A stretch of 64,000 nt of DNA from Mytilus trossulus (Eukaryota; Mollusca; Bivalvia; Mytilida; Mytilidae). Under the pieces are notes generated by a model that saw only the letters and a list, made by a program, of their open reading frames with translations, searched no databases and had not been told where the DNA came from. The stretch spans positions 24,978,886 to 25,042,885 of the forward strand of contig NC_086374.1 in assembly GCF_036588685.1 (NCBI RefSeq), in the 5' to 3' direction. The position numbers were made by a program, and so were the translations under genes. Below are positions 1-10,239 of this stretch, piece by piece. The first letter of the stretch is position 1, and every line of letters starts with the position of its first letter.

Positions 1-444
1 GTTACTATGAAGTATTGTCCGAAAGATAGTTACCTATGAAAAACACCTTCTTGCCATTACCGCTTGACCAGAGAATCTGTCCTGCTTGAATTTTTGATGT
101 CCTACAACAATCACTTTTTTATTGTGCGTCAGATGTTTTCTATTACAATGTCAGTATTTTACAGGAACTTGTGTGATGATCAGTAATGGTGGACAAATAG
201 TGATAAGGTGTCCACAGATGTCAAAAAGTGTCCTTCAAACAAGAAAACTAACTGCCTGATAATGATTTATGTACAACACAACAAAAGCAAACAACAATTA
301 CTTGATCCTGACTTTGTTCATTTGAAATGGTAGCATTGTCCATATTGTTAAATTGTCCCTGTTTAAAAGAATAAGTCTTAACTGTCTAATTTAAATATAT
401 TAATACAAAAAAGATGTTATATTCTGTATTGTATTTTGTTCCAG
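1..444 (+). other. Upstream flank / probable 5' intron of the torsin gene
   Basis: No coding segment is visible. The stretch ends in a plausible acceptor (ttttgttccag, AG at 443-444) four bases before the torsin ATG. It is therefore most likely the end of a 5'-UTR intron whose upstream exon lies outside the window. Confidence 0.5.
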
Positions 445-448
445 GAAA

Positions 449-1807
449 ATGGATGAAGAACCTATGGAGATGTCTCCTGATGGAAACAGAAATAGAAGCT
501 ACTACCAAGGATTCCATGACAACAGTAATTCTGATATGGATGTGGATACATCCCATGACAGATCATATCCTGCACCTTATGTTAATAACTTTTCATTCCA
601 TAATATGAGTGCTACTATAGCAACCTCATCTCCATTTAAAAGTGAGTCTAAGTATTTTCAACAGACAGGAGAGTCAGTAAAGCCATTAGGAATGAGACCA
701 CTAATAGCATCAAAAAAGAATCAAGAAGAAAAAATAAGCAATTTACACAAAGATGAAAATTTGAACACTCTTCTATCAGAATCAAATAAACATATGAAAT
801 CATCTTTAGAGAAAAAGAAATCTAGATCTAAGAGTAAAGAAATGTCTCCAAGGGAAAAACGTGTAAACCGACGAAAATCAGGAAATCAGTACGATGTACG
901 AAGAAAGTTTTATGGATGGTTGTTCCTGGCTGTTTTATTTGCACTTCTTTCAACATTCATAGTAATCCATCAGAAATGTCATATACATATGGATGTAGAT
1001 AAATTTGAACATGTTTTTGATGAAAATGTATTTGGTCAGCATATTGCAAAACATGCTTTGACAACAACACTTAGAAATATTTCTGTACGAATGCAGAATG
1101 ACACGAAATTGTCAACCAATCCTCTTGTTTTTTCTTTTCATGGTTGGACTGGTGTTGGCAAAAATTTTGTGACCAAACAGTTGCTGTATGGCTTTGATAA
1201 TGCTAGAGTGACAACTTTCCTTATTCCTCTTCATTTTCCACATAAATCGCAAGACGAGGAATATAAAATAAATATTCAAAAATGGGTGAAAGGAAACATA
1301 ACTTTGTGTTATGTTAATATGTTTGTTTTTGATGAAATGGACAAAGCAACACCTGGTCTTCTAGAGGGACTGCTATCTGTCATGAAAGATATAGAGAGAA
1401 TTGAAATGGAAAAAACATGGATTATATTTTTATTCCTAAGCAATTCAAGAGGTCATCAAATTAATAATTACCTTTTTACGGAAATGAAATCTGGGAAGGA
1501 TAGAAATGATATCACCTTTGAGGAAATTCTTCCTGTTTTAACTAATCTTGATTCCAGTGATGAGTGGTATAAAGACTTTAATCAGCAGGGTTTGATTCAT
1601 ACATTTGTACCTTTTCTTCCACTTAATAAATATCATGTGCACCAGTGCATTGAAAAAGATATAATTAAGAAGGGGAGCCAACCTACCACAGAATTAATAA
1701 ACAGTATCTCAGAAGAAATGCATTATATTCAGCCAGTTGCAGATCATGTTCCCTACTCTTTAACAGGATGTAAAAGGGTTTCAGACAAAGTGGATATTCA
1801 CATATAA
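449..1807 (+). CDS. Torsin-family AAA+ ATPase with N-terminal extension (TOR4A-like)
   Basis: A single 452-aa coding exon. Residues 1-150 are polar and basic with no recognised domain (K/R/S-rich near 115-150). Residues about 154-174 are a hydrophobic membrane segment (FYGWLFLAVLFALLSTF), so the protein looks like a type II membrane protein with its ATPase domain in the ER/nuclear-envelope lumen. The torsin domain follows: Walker A GWTGVGKN (232-239, K238), Walker B FVFDEMDK (D295, E296), sensor 1 FLSN (N332) and the C-terminal torsin signature G-C-K (440-442), where K442 is the sensor 2 residue. Lumenal N-glycosylation sequons (NIS, NDT, NIT) fit that topology. Torsins need a LAP1/LULL1-type partner for ATP hydrolysis. 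None is in the window. A long arm plus membrane anchor and similar overall length suggest TOR4A rather than TOR1A, but this is inference. The start is the first ATG after the acceptor at 443-444. Confidence 0.93.
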   Translation: MDEEPMEMSPDGNRNRSYYQGFHDNSNSDMDVDTSHDRSYPAPYVNNFSFHNMSATIATSSPFKSESKYFQQTGESVKPLGMRPLIASKKNQEEKISNLHKDENLNTLLSESNKHMKSSLEKKKSRSKSKEMSPREKRVNRRKSGNQYDVRRKFYGWLFLAVLFALLSTFIVIHQKCHIHMDVDKFEHVFDENVFGQHIAKHALTTTLRNISVRMQNDTKLSTNPLVFSFHGWTGVGKNFVTKQLLYGFDNARVTTFLIPLHFPHKSQDEEYKINIQKWVKGNITLCYVNMFVFDEMDKATPGLLEGLLSVMKDIERIEMEKTWIIFLFLSNSRGHQINNYLFTEMKSGKDRNDITFEEILPVLTNLDSSDEWYKDFNQQGLIHTFVPFLPLNKYHVHQCIEKDIIKKGSQPTTELINSISEEMHYIQPVADHVPYSLTGCKRVSDKVDIHI

Positions 1808-2640
1808 TAATGTTACATATTTAAATTTCTGTGATACACAATTTTTTCATATCTGTTTATTAAACATGATTCATTTGTTTGCATGTGAAATTTATGCTTA
1901 ACACTAAGGAGAAGTTGGATGTTTTGTTTGATTGTAATATAAGCAACAGATGGAAAAAAAATGAGACAACCATCAACAGAGTTTAAATGACGTGAATGTA
2001 AGAAATTTTAGTCCACTTTACTGCCTTCTAAAATAAGGAAAAAACAAAGGCTCTAGCATAATAATTGTGAGACAATTCAAACAAGATAACTAGTGGCCTT
2101 TTTATAACTAAATTAATTTATGAAAAACAATTATAATAGACAGGAACCAATGACAACCACTGAACTAAATGCTCCTGACTTGGTACAGGTGCATAAAGAA
2201 TGGGACAGGGTTACACATTTTTGTGACTGCTCAACCAAAGCCATAACCTGGGACAGTGTTGTAATAGCACAACATAAAAACAAACTATAAAAATCAGTTA
2301 CAATTGGCTAAACATTAAAACATTAGACAAACAGGAAGAACCAGAGTGAGAGTATTTCCAGTTACTAACAGACAGTTCTTAGCCAATTACAACTAATTAT
2401 AGATGAATATTTTTGACCCAGATTAAAGTATCAACTAGTATTCATGCAACAGATTTAGTGTAATGTACATTGCCAAAATTAAAGTCAACAGTTTATGATA
2501 ATTGATAGGATAAAGGATCATGAGTTCTAACTTTTTAAATGGCTATTTTTGCAATAGCTTTATACATATACTGCCACCAGTGAATAGAAAGTTTAAGCTA
2601 CCATAGCTAGATATATCAGTTCTTGTCATCGATCATTCTT
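1808..2640. other. 3' flank of torsin gene, no gene seen
   Basis: AT-rich sequence following the torsin stop. It probably contains the 3' UTR. No canonical AATAAA lies close to the stop and no coding signal is visible. Confidence 0.5.
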
Positions 2641-3035
2641 TTAACTTGTTATTGGCGTTATGTTTTCTGGTCTGTGGATCTGTTCGTCCCTCTGTTTGTT
2701 CGTTCATTCATCCATTCATCCGTCTGTCCCTCTTCAGGTTAAAGTTTTTGGTCGAGGTAGTTTTTAATGAAGTTGAATTCCAATCAACTAGAAACTTATT
2801 ACACATGTTCCCTTTGATATGATATTTCTAATTTCAATGCCAAATATAAAAAAGAAGATGTGGTATGATTGCCAATGATACAACTACCCATAAAAAGACC
2901 AAAATGACACAAACATTAACAACTATATGTCACCGTACGGCCTTCAACAATGAGCAAAGCCGATACCGCATAGACAGCAATAAAAGGCCCTGATAAGACA
3001 ATGTAAAACAATTCAAACAAAAAAACAAAGATTTT
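2640..3035 (+). repeat. Mytilid interspersed repeats (two adjoining pieces)
   Basis: 2640-2845 carries a 'gttcgt..gtctgtccctcttcaggttaaagttttt' block. From about 2850 to 3010 comes the 'agatgtggtatgattgccaatg ... ggccttcaacaatgagcaaagcc ... aaaggccctg' block. The second block recurs, in varying completeness and orientation, near 8190, 27880, 42060, 52220 and 62400. No coding capacity is visible, so I treat both as non-autonomous elements. Confidence 0.75.
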
Positions 3036-3269
3036 TACTCCATTTTCACTGTCCACTCAACATAGAAAATGTAGTGTGGATGGGGCATCCGTGTAATAGG
3101 GACTGACAGATTCTTGTTTTAAGTTCATTTTATACATTTATTGATAAGTACCATAGTTGTTCCTTGATGCTTACGGTACTAGGTATCATTGTAAGTGGAT
3201 TGCTAAGTGTTTTGTGGTACCACTATCACTGGCATGTTGGTCTCTGGTGAAACAACTCAGTGGACTTAC

Positions 3270-4545
3270 GTCCTGATGGTACCACTGCAAGTGAACTGTA
3301 AATCTGATGGTACCACTGCTAGTGAACTGTAAGTCTGATGGTATTACTGCTAGTGAACTGCATGTAAGTATGATGGTACCACTGCTAGTGAACTGTAAGT
3401 CGTATGGTACCACTGCAAGTGAACTGTAAATCTGATGGTACCACTGCTAGTGAACTGTAAGTCTGATGGTACCACTGCTAGTGAACTGTAAGTCTGATGG
3501 TACCACTGCTAGTGAACTGTAAGTCTGATGGTACCACTGCTAGTGAACTGTAAGTCGTATGGTACCACTGCTAGTGAACTGTAAGTCTAATGGTACCACT
3601 GTTAGTGAACGGCATGTAAGTCAGATGGTACCACTGAAAATGAATTGTAAATCTGATGGTACCACTGCTAGTGAACTGCATGTAAGTCTAATGGTACATA
3701 GCTAGTGAACTGTTAATCTAATGTTATCACTGCTGGTCAGTGAACTTAATCTGATGGTACCACTGCTAGTTAACTGTTAGTATGTTGGTTTTACTGCTTG
3801 TCATATGGCACACCGCTAGTGAACTGCTAGTCTGATGGTACCACTGTTAGTGAATAGTTAATTTCACTGATAGTCTGATGGTATCACTGCTAGTGAACTA
3901 ATTTTCTGATGGTACTACTGCCAGTGGACTGCTTGTCTAACGGTATCACTGCTAGTGAACTGTCAATCTGATGGTACCACTGCTAGTGTACTGTTAATCT
4001 GATGGTGCCACTCGTAGTTAACAGTTAGTCTGTTTGGTATTACTGCTTGTCTTATTGTACACCGCTAGGGAACTGCTAACATGATGGTACACCGCTAGGG
4101 AACTGCTAGCATGATGGTACACCGATAGGGAACTGCTAGCATGATGGTGAACTGCTAGTCTGATGGTACCACTGTTAGTGAATAGTTAATCTGATGGCAC
4201 CACTACAAGTCTCATGGTATCACTGCTAGTGAACTGATATTCTGATGGTACTACTGCTAGTCTGATGGTACCATTTTCAGTGGACTGTTCGTCCTTGATG
4301 CACCACTGCTCCTTCAAAGGGACTGTAAAATCCTTAGAACTGCTGGTTGAGTGCTAGTCCCCGATGGTACCATTACTAGCAGACTGACTGTTATAACTTA
4401 ATGGTACCAGCGCTTGTGAAATATTCCCCGATTGTACCGCTCATTGTGTACTGAAAGTCTTTGGTTTTATGTACCACTGCATGATTCATAGTCCCTAAAT
4501 GGTACAACAGCTAGTATAATGTTGTTCCCTAGTGGTACTAATTTG
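3270..4545 (+). repeat. 31-bp minisatellite
   Basis: Tandem units of about 31 bp (core gatggtaccactgctagtg followed by aactgtaagtct). The cleanest block is 3270-3700, where phase is exact over several units. Copies then decay, with deletions and rearranged units, to about 4545. Most units contain the palindrome GGTACC and a GTAAGT string. Open frames across it on the minus strand are translations of the repeat. Confidence 0.93.
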
Positions 4546-4564
4546 CTAGTTTATTATAATTAAT

Positions 4565-4985
4565 GGTTATGAGATACGGCGCGACATGTAAAAACACCCT
4601 CCCCCTTTTTTACAAAATACCCAATAACTCAAAAATGAAATTTTGAATCATCACCAAAACGTAAACAGATCTTAAGATCAATATAACTAAGAAGTGTGTT
4701 AAGTTTTAAGCAATAATCAAAAATCGTTTTTGATATACGGTGCGACATGTGAAAAAAAAACCTGTTACAAAGTGCAGTAACTCAAAAATTAAGTTTAAAT
4801 TTTATTTTCACCAAAAAGTATACAGATCATTTAACCATCATATAAAACAACTAATAAGTTTCATGAAATTTGGATAAGTCGTTCTCGAGTTACGGTGCGA
4901 CATGTTTAAGCCGGACAGACGGACGGACACCGGACATTTGTATAACATAATACGTCCCGTCAAAATTTTGACGGGCGTATACAAA
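4565..4985 (+). repeat. Interspersed repeat, 'acggcgcgacatgt' family
   Basis: Three internal near-repeats of about 150 bp begin with a 'ggtgcgacatgt' motif and run through 'ttaagttttaagcaataatcaaaaatcg'. The block ends in 'gccggacagacggacgg' and 'cgtcaaaattttgacgggcgtat', a short inverted repeat. The same family lies in opposite orientation at 32215-33620. Confidence 0.85.
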
Positions 4986-5109
4986 TTGGTATTCTCTTAG
5001 GCAATGTTATTTAGTGCTCATTCAAAATTCCAAAACTTGTTAGAGGCTCTCAGTATACTGGAATTAAGTTTAATCAGCAAAATGGGTTTTGCGCACTAGC
5101 ATCGGTATT

Positions 5110-5240
5110 ATTAATTATTTCAATAAAATTGAGAAAGGGAATGTGTCAAAGCGACAACAACCCGACCTTAGAACAGACAACAGCCGAAGGCCACCAATTG
5201 GTCTTCGATGTAGCGAGAAACTCCCTCACCCGTAGTATTC
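5110..5240 (+). repeat. Mytilid interspersed repeat, 'gtgtcaaagcgacaacaacccgac' type
   Basis: A short non-coding block (gagaaagggaatgtgtcaaagc ... cagccgaaggccaccaa) that I recognise as common in mussel sequence. A diverged inverted copy lies near 22070-22160. Confidence 0.7.
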
Positions 5241-5379
5241 GTTAACTAAACATCCCTATTTAGAACCGATCATTACAGGAATAATGTAAATAGACGGTTT
5301 TTTTTCTATCATTATATTTTACCGAGTAGCACACAATCATGGTAATAAAACTATGTTTGCTCCTGATTGGTTACGTGTT

Positions 5380-6070
5380 GTATTTCTTTTCGTCGAATTT
5401 GTGAATTTTGTTACAAAAGCGAAATAGCGATCCTACATTCCGTCGTCGTCGGCGGCGGCAGATTATACAAATATTCACTCTGAGTTTATAAAAACGAAAT
5501 TTTAATAACTTTCTTAAACAATCCCGGATTTCTACTAAACATGGGCAGAAGCTTGTTTATGATCATAATATGGTACCCAGAAGTAAATTTTTTAAAAAAA
5601 TCTATTTATCCGTATTTTACTTATAAATGGACATCGTCTTTTTTTCTACGGGTTATTATATATCATCACGTTCACTCTGTGGTTAAAAGTCTTAAAATAT
5701 TTAATGACTTTCTTAAAATATCCGGATCCTGGATGTGTACCAAACTTGGACAGAAGCTTGTTTATGCGCAAAAGCTATAGTATCTATAAAGGAAATTTCG
5801 AGAAAAAAATATTTGCTGTTTTTCCGTATAAAGGATTTTTTCTTCAGTCTGCAGTAAAAAAAAAAAAATTAAACATTTATTTAATTCATATACGACATAT
5901 ACCATCCCGGATTTTCATCAAACTTAAACTAAAGCTTCTTACCATCAGAAGATGGAACCAAGAGGAAAAACTGAATCCTAATAAATGGTTCCCCATTTCT
6001 GTTGAGCCTACGACTTTTGTCTCAAAAGCGAGACATAGCGATGATCATGCATCACACAGTTACTGAAAAC
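5380..6070 (+). repeat. Repeat with GC-rich head and repeated 'cagaagcttgtttatg' blocks
   Basis: Begins with 'agcgatcctacattccgtcgtcgtcggcgg'-type sequence. It then holds three diverged copies of a 'tcttaaa..atcc.ggat...accaaacttggacagaagctt' block (about 5510, 5705, 5900) and ends with 'gcctacgacttttgtctcaaaagcgagac'. The open frames here sit inside repeat sequence and are not taken as genes. Confidence 0.7.
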
Positions 6071-6477
6071 AGCAAAAGTAGGCGAGGCACGTGGTTCCGC
6101 GGAACGCTTACGATTTATTTAATTGACTATGAAAATCTTAACAAAGATTCCTCGTTTTGTGATAAATTAGCAACTTACAGAGTTGGAGTGGTGCCTTATT
6201 TGCTCCCTTTGGACTCCATAAGAAATCATATATATACAATTATCATTATTCCCATTTGCTGCAATGCACGACTGCATTATTGTTGGTCTTCATTACAATT
6301 CGTCATTTCATTGCACAAAAAACACATACTAATATGGTGAGACTTTAATAAACTATTGAATCTATGTAATTCTTTATAATTTCGGTCAGTATACTTGCGT
6401 AAGTAAACAAAATTAAATGTCATGATGACAAAGCCCAGGACAGAGATTAGTGGTCATTAGTGGCATGTCACGACGTT

Positions 6478-6622
6478 TCCAGGCTTAAAGCCACAGGAAC
6501 TTGTTTATATTCTTTTTATCCACAGGAAAGTCGATTATCCTTCTATTATATGGATACTGGATAGTCGACCTTTCTATGGATAAAAACACGGGGCCGACGT
6601 GCCTGTGCTTATAGCGCCGGGT
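6478..6622. repeat. Foldback (palindromic) element
   Basis: Two arms of roughly 60 bp face each other around 'ttctattatatggatac'. The inner arms match best (tttttatccacaggaaagtcga against tcgacctttctatggataaaaa). The outer arms agree more loosely (gcttaaagccacaggaac against a 'ctgtgcttatagc' flank). This is the shape of a MITE-like hairpin element. Confidence 0.65.
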
Positions 6623-7338
6623 AACGTGACGTCATAAACAGAAAACGTCAACATAACGTATAATTTCGGGGCACCTGTTATTGAATCATGTCCATTTCAC
6701 ATTATATATACCATGCGGTAAATTAAAGTTTCATTTCTTTATGACTTGGCATCCGAATTAAAATTATTTAATCAGTAATAAATTACTAAAGCTTAACTTG
6801 GGATAACATTTTAATTTATAAAAAAAAACCTTGACCCCCTTTCCAAAAAACTTCCGAATAATTGCGCATGCATAATGCAAGTTAATAAAAATGAGAAAAA
6901 AATCATGTTGGCCTGTTATTTCCATTATATAGCTGTATGTATACATGGTATATAAACCAAATCCATGATAAACACTAGTAAATCGAATTGTCATCGAATT
7001 ATTTAAAAGGCCTTATACAAAAGAATTTTCAAGATAGAGAAAACAGTATTGTACCCATTGTTTTCTGTTAGCTTTTATTTTTTTAATTTTTGAAGTCTAT
7101 TTAAAGCTCTGATTTGATTGCACAGCCTGCTAAACTGTTCTTTTTTGTTTTTCCTAGAATGAATATCCGCATTTAATACCGGTAATGAACCTGAAATTAG
7201 TTTTATACTGTTACTTTACGTGTTCAAGTGAGTGCAGATATTGCGGAATGACTAGACCGTAAACCAGTTTCATCAAGGTTATGAAACAGAAAATAACATC
7301 ATTTCTTCGATAGCAAACCACAATTCAATATCTTTACA
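6623..7338 (+). other. 5' flank of UQCC2
   Basis: AT-rich sequence with no other gene. No TATA box is obvious just upstream of the UQCC2 ATG. The promoter is presumably within the last few hundred bases but cannot be placed. Confidence 0.4.
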
Positions 7339-7680
7339 ATGGCATCTCGATATAAATTGTTCCTTAGACTTTGCTCAGAATGGCCAGTTGATATATCGAA
7401 GACGGATCGTGATCTAGGTACATACATTCGAAAAGTTGTAGGTGAAAGATTCAAACTTGGAGAAGCCTCACAGATCGACGAAAAGGAATGTAAAAGACAA
7501 TATGAAGCACTGCAAAAAATAAACACAGACTATTATAAAACGAAATATGAGATACCTCTTAGGAAAGGATGCACCGGACTGTCAGCAGATGAATTACATG
7601 ATCATTTATCCACACAATCTATGGAAGCAATGTCGAGAGAGGAAGGGATATTCACAAGAATGAAAAAATCATTGGAGTAG
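7339..7680 (+). CDS. UQCC2: UQCC2, mitochondrial complex III assembly factor (intronless)
   Basis: A 113-aa protein that I recognise as ubiquinol-cytochrome c reductase complex assembly factor 2 (MNF1, Cbp6-like). The N-terminus MASRYKLFLRLCSEWPVD is almost the family signature. The centre carries RDLGTYIRKVV..F and YYKTKYEIP, and the C-terminal half GLS.DEL. In animals UQCC2 works with UQCC1 in the mitochondrial matrix on newly made cytochrome b. Length is slightly below the human 126 aa, missing only the variable tail. The reading frame is a single exon, whereas the human gene has introns. This could be intron loss or a retrocopy, but the frame is intact and no poly(A) scar is visible. An AATAAA lies at 7904-7909. 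Confidence 0.94.
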   Translation: MASRYKLFLRLCSEWPVDISKTDRDLGTYIRKVVGERFKLGEASQIDEKECKRQYEALQKINTDYYKTKYEIPLRKGCTGLSADELHDHLSTQSMEAMSREEGIFTRMKKSLE

Positions 7681-7903
7681 GCTATAAAACGGTAGCATGT
7701 TAGCAGTCTCAAGTCGATAAACTATATGGAGTATTTATATTTCAAAGAAAGTTCATAAGGCTTTGGCCTTCTGTAGTTGTAATCTCTAACATAAGCTTGA
7801 ATGACATTTTAACTCTTTAATGTTTAATGTAAGATGATTTGATGTTGATTCTGATCAAACCTTCATGTGTACTCTAATTCCGCATTATTAATGCATTTGT
7901 TAA

Positions 7904-7909
7904 AATAAA
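7904..7909 (+). promoter_or_regulatory. Poly(A) signal candidate for UQCC2
   Basis: Canonical AATAAA about 225 bases after the UQCC2 stop codon, the first such hexamer downstream on this strand. Confidence 0.55.
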
Positions 7910-8039
7910 ATTCATCTGAAATTTTTGCTGTGTTCCTGTCCATATACATGATATACAATCATGACCATGTTTAAAGCAGACATGTGATACCAGATGTTCA
8001 TCATTCTATTCACTTATTTTAAAGTTCAATGTTCATCAT

Positions 8040-8710
8040 GTTCATAGGCAGATCCTGCTCTCCCCCCCCCCCCTTTTCCTGGAAAAAAAATTGTTGATTA
8101 TAAAGACAATCACTGAACATGCTGAAGCATGACTGGAGTTGGTCCCTCCTAAGGTCAGTCAGCTCAGACTCAGCTGACCCCGTTATAAAAAGTTCTTTGA
8201 GGTGTGAGTGCCAATAAGAAAACTCTCAATCCAAATAACAATTTAAAATAAGGTAAACCATTATAGGTCAATGTACTGCCCTCAACACAGAGCCTTGGCT
8301 CACACCAAACAACAAGCTATAAAGGGCCCCAAAATTACTAGTGTAAAACCATTCAAAAGGGAAAACCAACGGTCTAATCTATATCATCTATATAAAAAAA
8401 AAATACATTAATTATTATTTAGATTTATACATGTAGCTTAGGATAGTTATATAAATTAAATGTTTTTTTAATGATTTTTTGGAAGTTTTTTTTTCATAAA
8501 CATATATTGTTGTTGTGAATCTGTGATATACAAATGTACATGTACATATATATCTGCATGTACATTGTAGATCCATATCACAGGCGGATTTAGAGAGGAA
8601 AATTTGGTTGATTATACATGTATAGGGAATCACTGAAGCATGACATGAAAGGACCCTCAAAGGCAATCAGTTGGCCCCCACTTATGAAAATTTCTGGATC
8701 CACCACTGCA
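8040..8710 (+). repeat. Cluster of mytilid interspersed repeats
   Basis: 8045-8180 and 8585-8710 are two copies of a 'gaatcactgaagcatgac...ggatccaccactg' element (third copy at 40120-40270). Between them, 8190-8385 is the 'gtgagtgccaat ... ccttggctcacaccaaacaacaagctataaagggcccc' element, whose near-twin is at 62395-62600. Confidence 0.8.
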
Positions 8711-9110
8711 TATTTACTCATATAGTACATGCTCTGTTATCTGTAAGGATAGATATGTTTGAGGTCTCTCTTTTATGACTAAGCAACACACAGTATGCCA
8801 CCAGTTTTATTTCACCAGGAAGAGTGAGAGGGAAGTACAGAAAAAAATGAACAAAAACATAAAGGAATTTGAGGGCTAGATATTTTAGAAATAATACAGA
8901 TGGTTAGCCTTAGTTTGACTATTGAATTGCCACTTTAAACCTTTTTACCTGACAGCTTCAGCTTAATGAGTGACATTTTCTTATCACTTGGTCCCCATAG
9001 CCATTGTCTTTGGTCCTCCATTAGATTTTTAAAATTCTCCTTTTTAGAACTTCTTTGCCTGATTAATCTAAATTATTATTCTAAACGGTGGAAGCTTGTT
9101 TAAAAAAAAT
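8711..9110. other. Intergenic, no gene seen
   Basis: AT-rich sequence with many stops in all frames and no recognised motif. Confidence 0.4.
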
Positions 9111-9114
9111 TGTG

Positions 9115-10205
9115 TAATGATTTTGCCTGCTAACCAACACAGTCAACATGGCAAAAATTACAACATAGGGGTCAAATTTTAGTTTTGTCTACTACATGTA
9201 GTATGTTTATATCTAGATAAAACGCTATAAGTAGAGTAAAGACAGGTTGTTGAGATCTTTCTACTGTTCATTTACATAAAAACTGTCAGAAGAAGTCTCA
9301 TTGGTGTTATAGCTTTTAATTTACAATATAATTTTCATATTCATAATTGAAATCAAATAGTTGTTCAAAGTGGTCAGATGACTCTTCATTGTCTAGTTAA
9401 TATTATCTTGAGTCATTAAAGGTAAGTAGAAATTGTAAAAGCAACAATTATTACCTATTAATATATATGAGACCATCAGAAAAGCCAAAATATAAGAGTA
9501 ATTGCCCTTACATGATGATTTGAAACTATTTGTTCCTGTCTATGTTCATTGTCAAAATAAAGAACTGATAGGTAGAAATTGTTAACAGTAATAATTATCT
9601 GCAATATAAGATCTACAGAATATAAAAAAAGCAGAAATATGACTGAACCAATTGGATGGATTTTTATAGGAGTTCTATAGCCCTTAAATTATTTAAGTTC
9701 AGCAACACACTATATGTAAATAAAATATTCCTGTATGACCAAACTAATTGCACAATTCCTAATATGTGTATTCACTGTCATTTGATGGCAATTTCTGAAA
9801 ATTGTGTAGTTTTCTGCAAAAATGCCAATATGATTGGAATCACTGGTTGAATCATTATAAGAGTTATTGCCCTTTAATGATGATTTTAAGACTTATTTTC
9901 GTGTGTTTGACTATTTTAAAGTAAAATTGTAAAAACTGGTAGAAACTTAAACTAACTGTGAAAGCAAAATAACCAATGATACAAGATCTACATTTTGTAC
10001 AAAATTGTCAAACTGGTGCTTCAATATAGAAGTTATTGTCCTTACTTGATTATTTGAGACTAATTTTCCTGTGTATATAGCTTGAAAACTAGAACAAATA
10101 GGTAGAAGCTGTATGCAGTAAACAGAAATCGACATACAAGACCTAAAAAAATCTGTATGGACTATTGGATGACCTTTACCATTAACTGACAATATAGTTT
10201 GCATT
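9115..10205 (+). repeat. Interspersed repeat with about four diverged internal units
   Basis: Begins with 'aacatggcaaaaattacaacataggggtcaaa' and repeats blocks containing 'agttattgccctt..atgatgattt' and 'aagatctaca' roughly every 170-190 bp. The same phrases occur in the 42170-43510 element, so I place it in that family. Confidence 0.65.
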
Positions 10206-10239
10206 TCCTAACATAATTTCATTGATAAAAGGTTGCTGC

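Noticed and set aside
3186-3413. 75-aa open frame on the minus strand with repeated 'LQFTSSGTI' segments
   Set aside because: It is the translation of the 31-bp minisatellite. No start context or splice signals are present.
5541-6340. Overlapping plus-strand frames of 79-120 aa
   Set aside because: They fall inside interspersed repeats with recurring DNA blocks. No conserved domain or splice structure.
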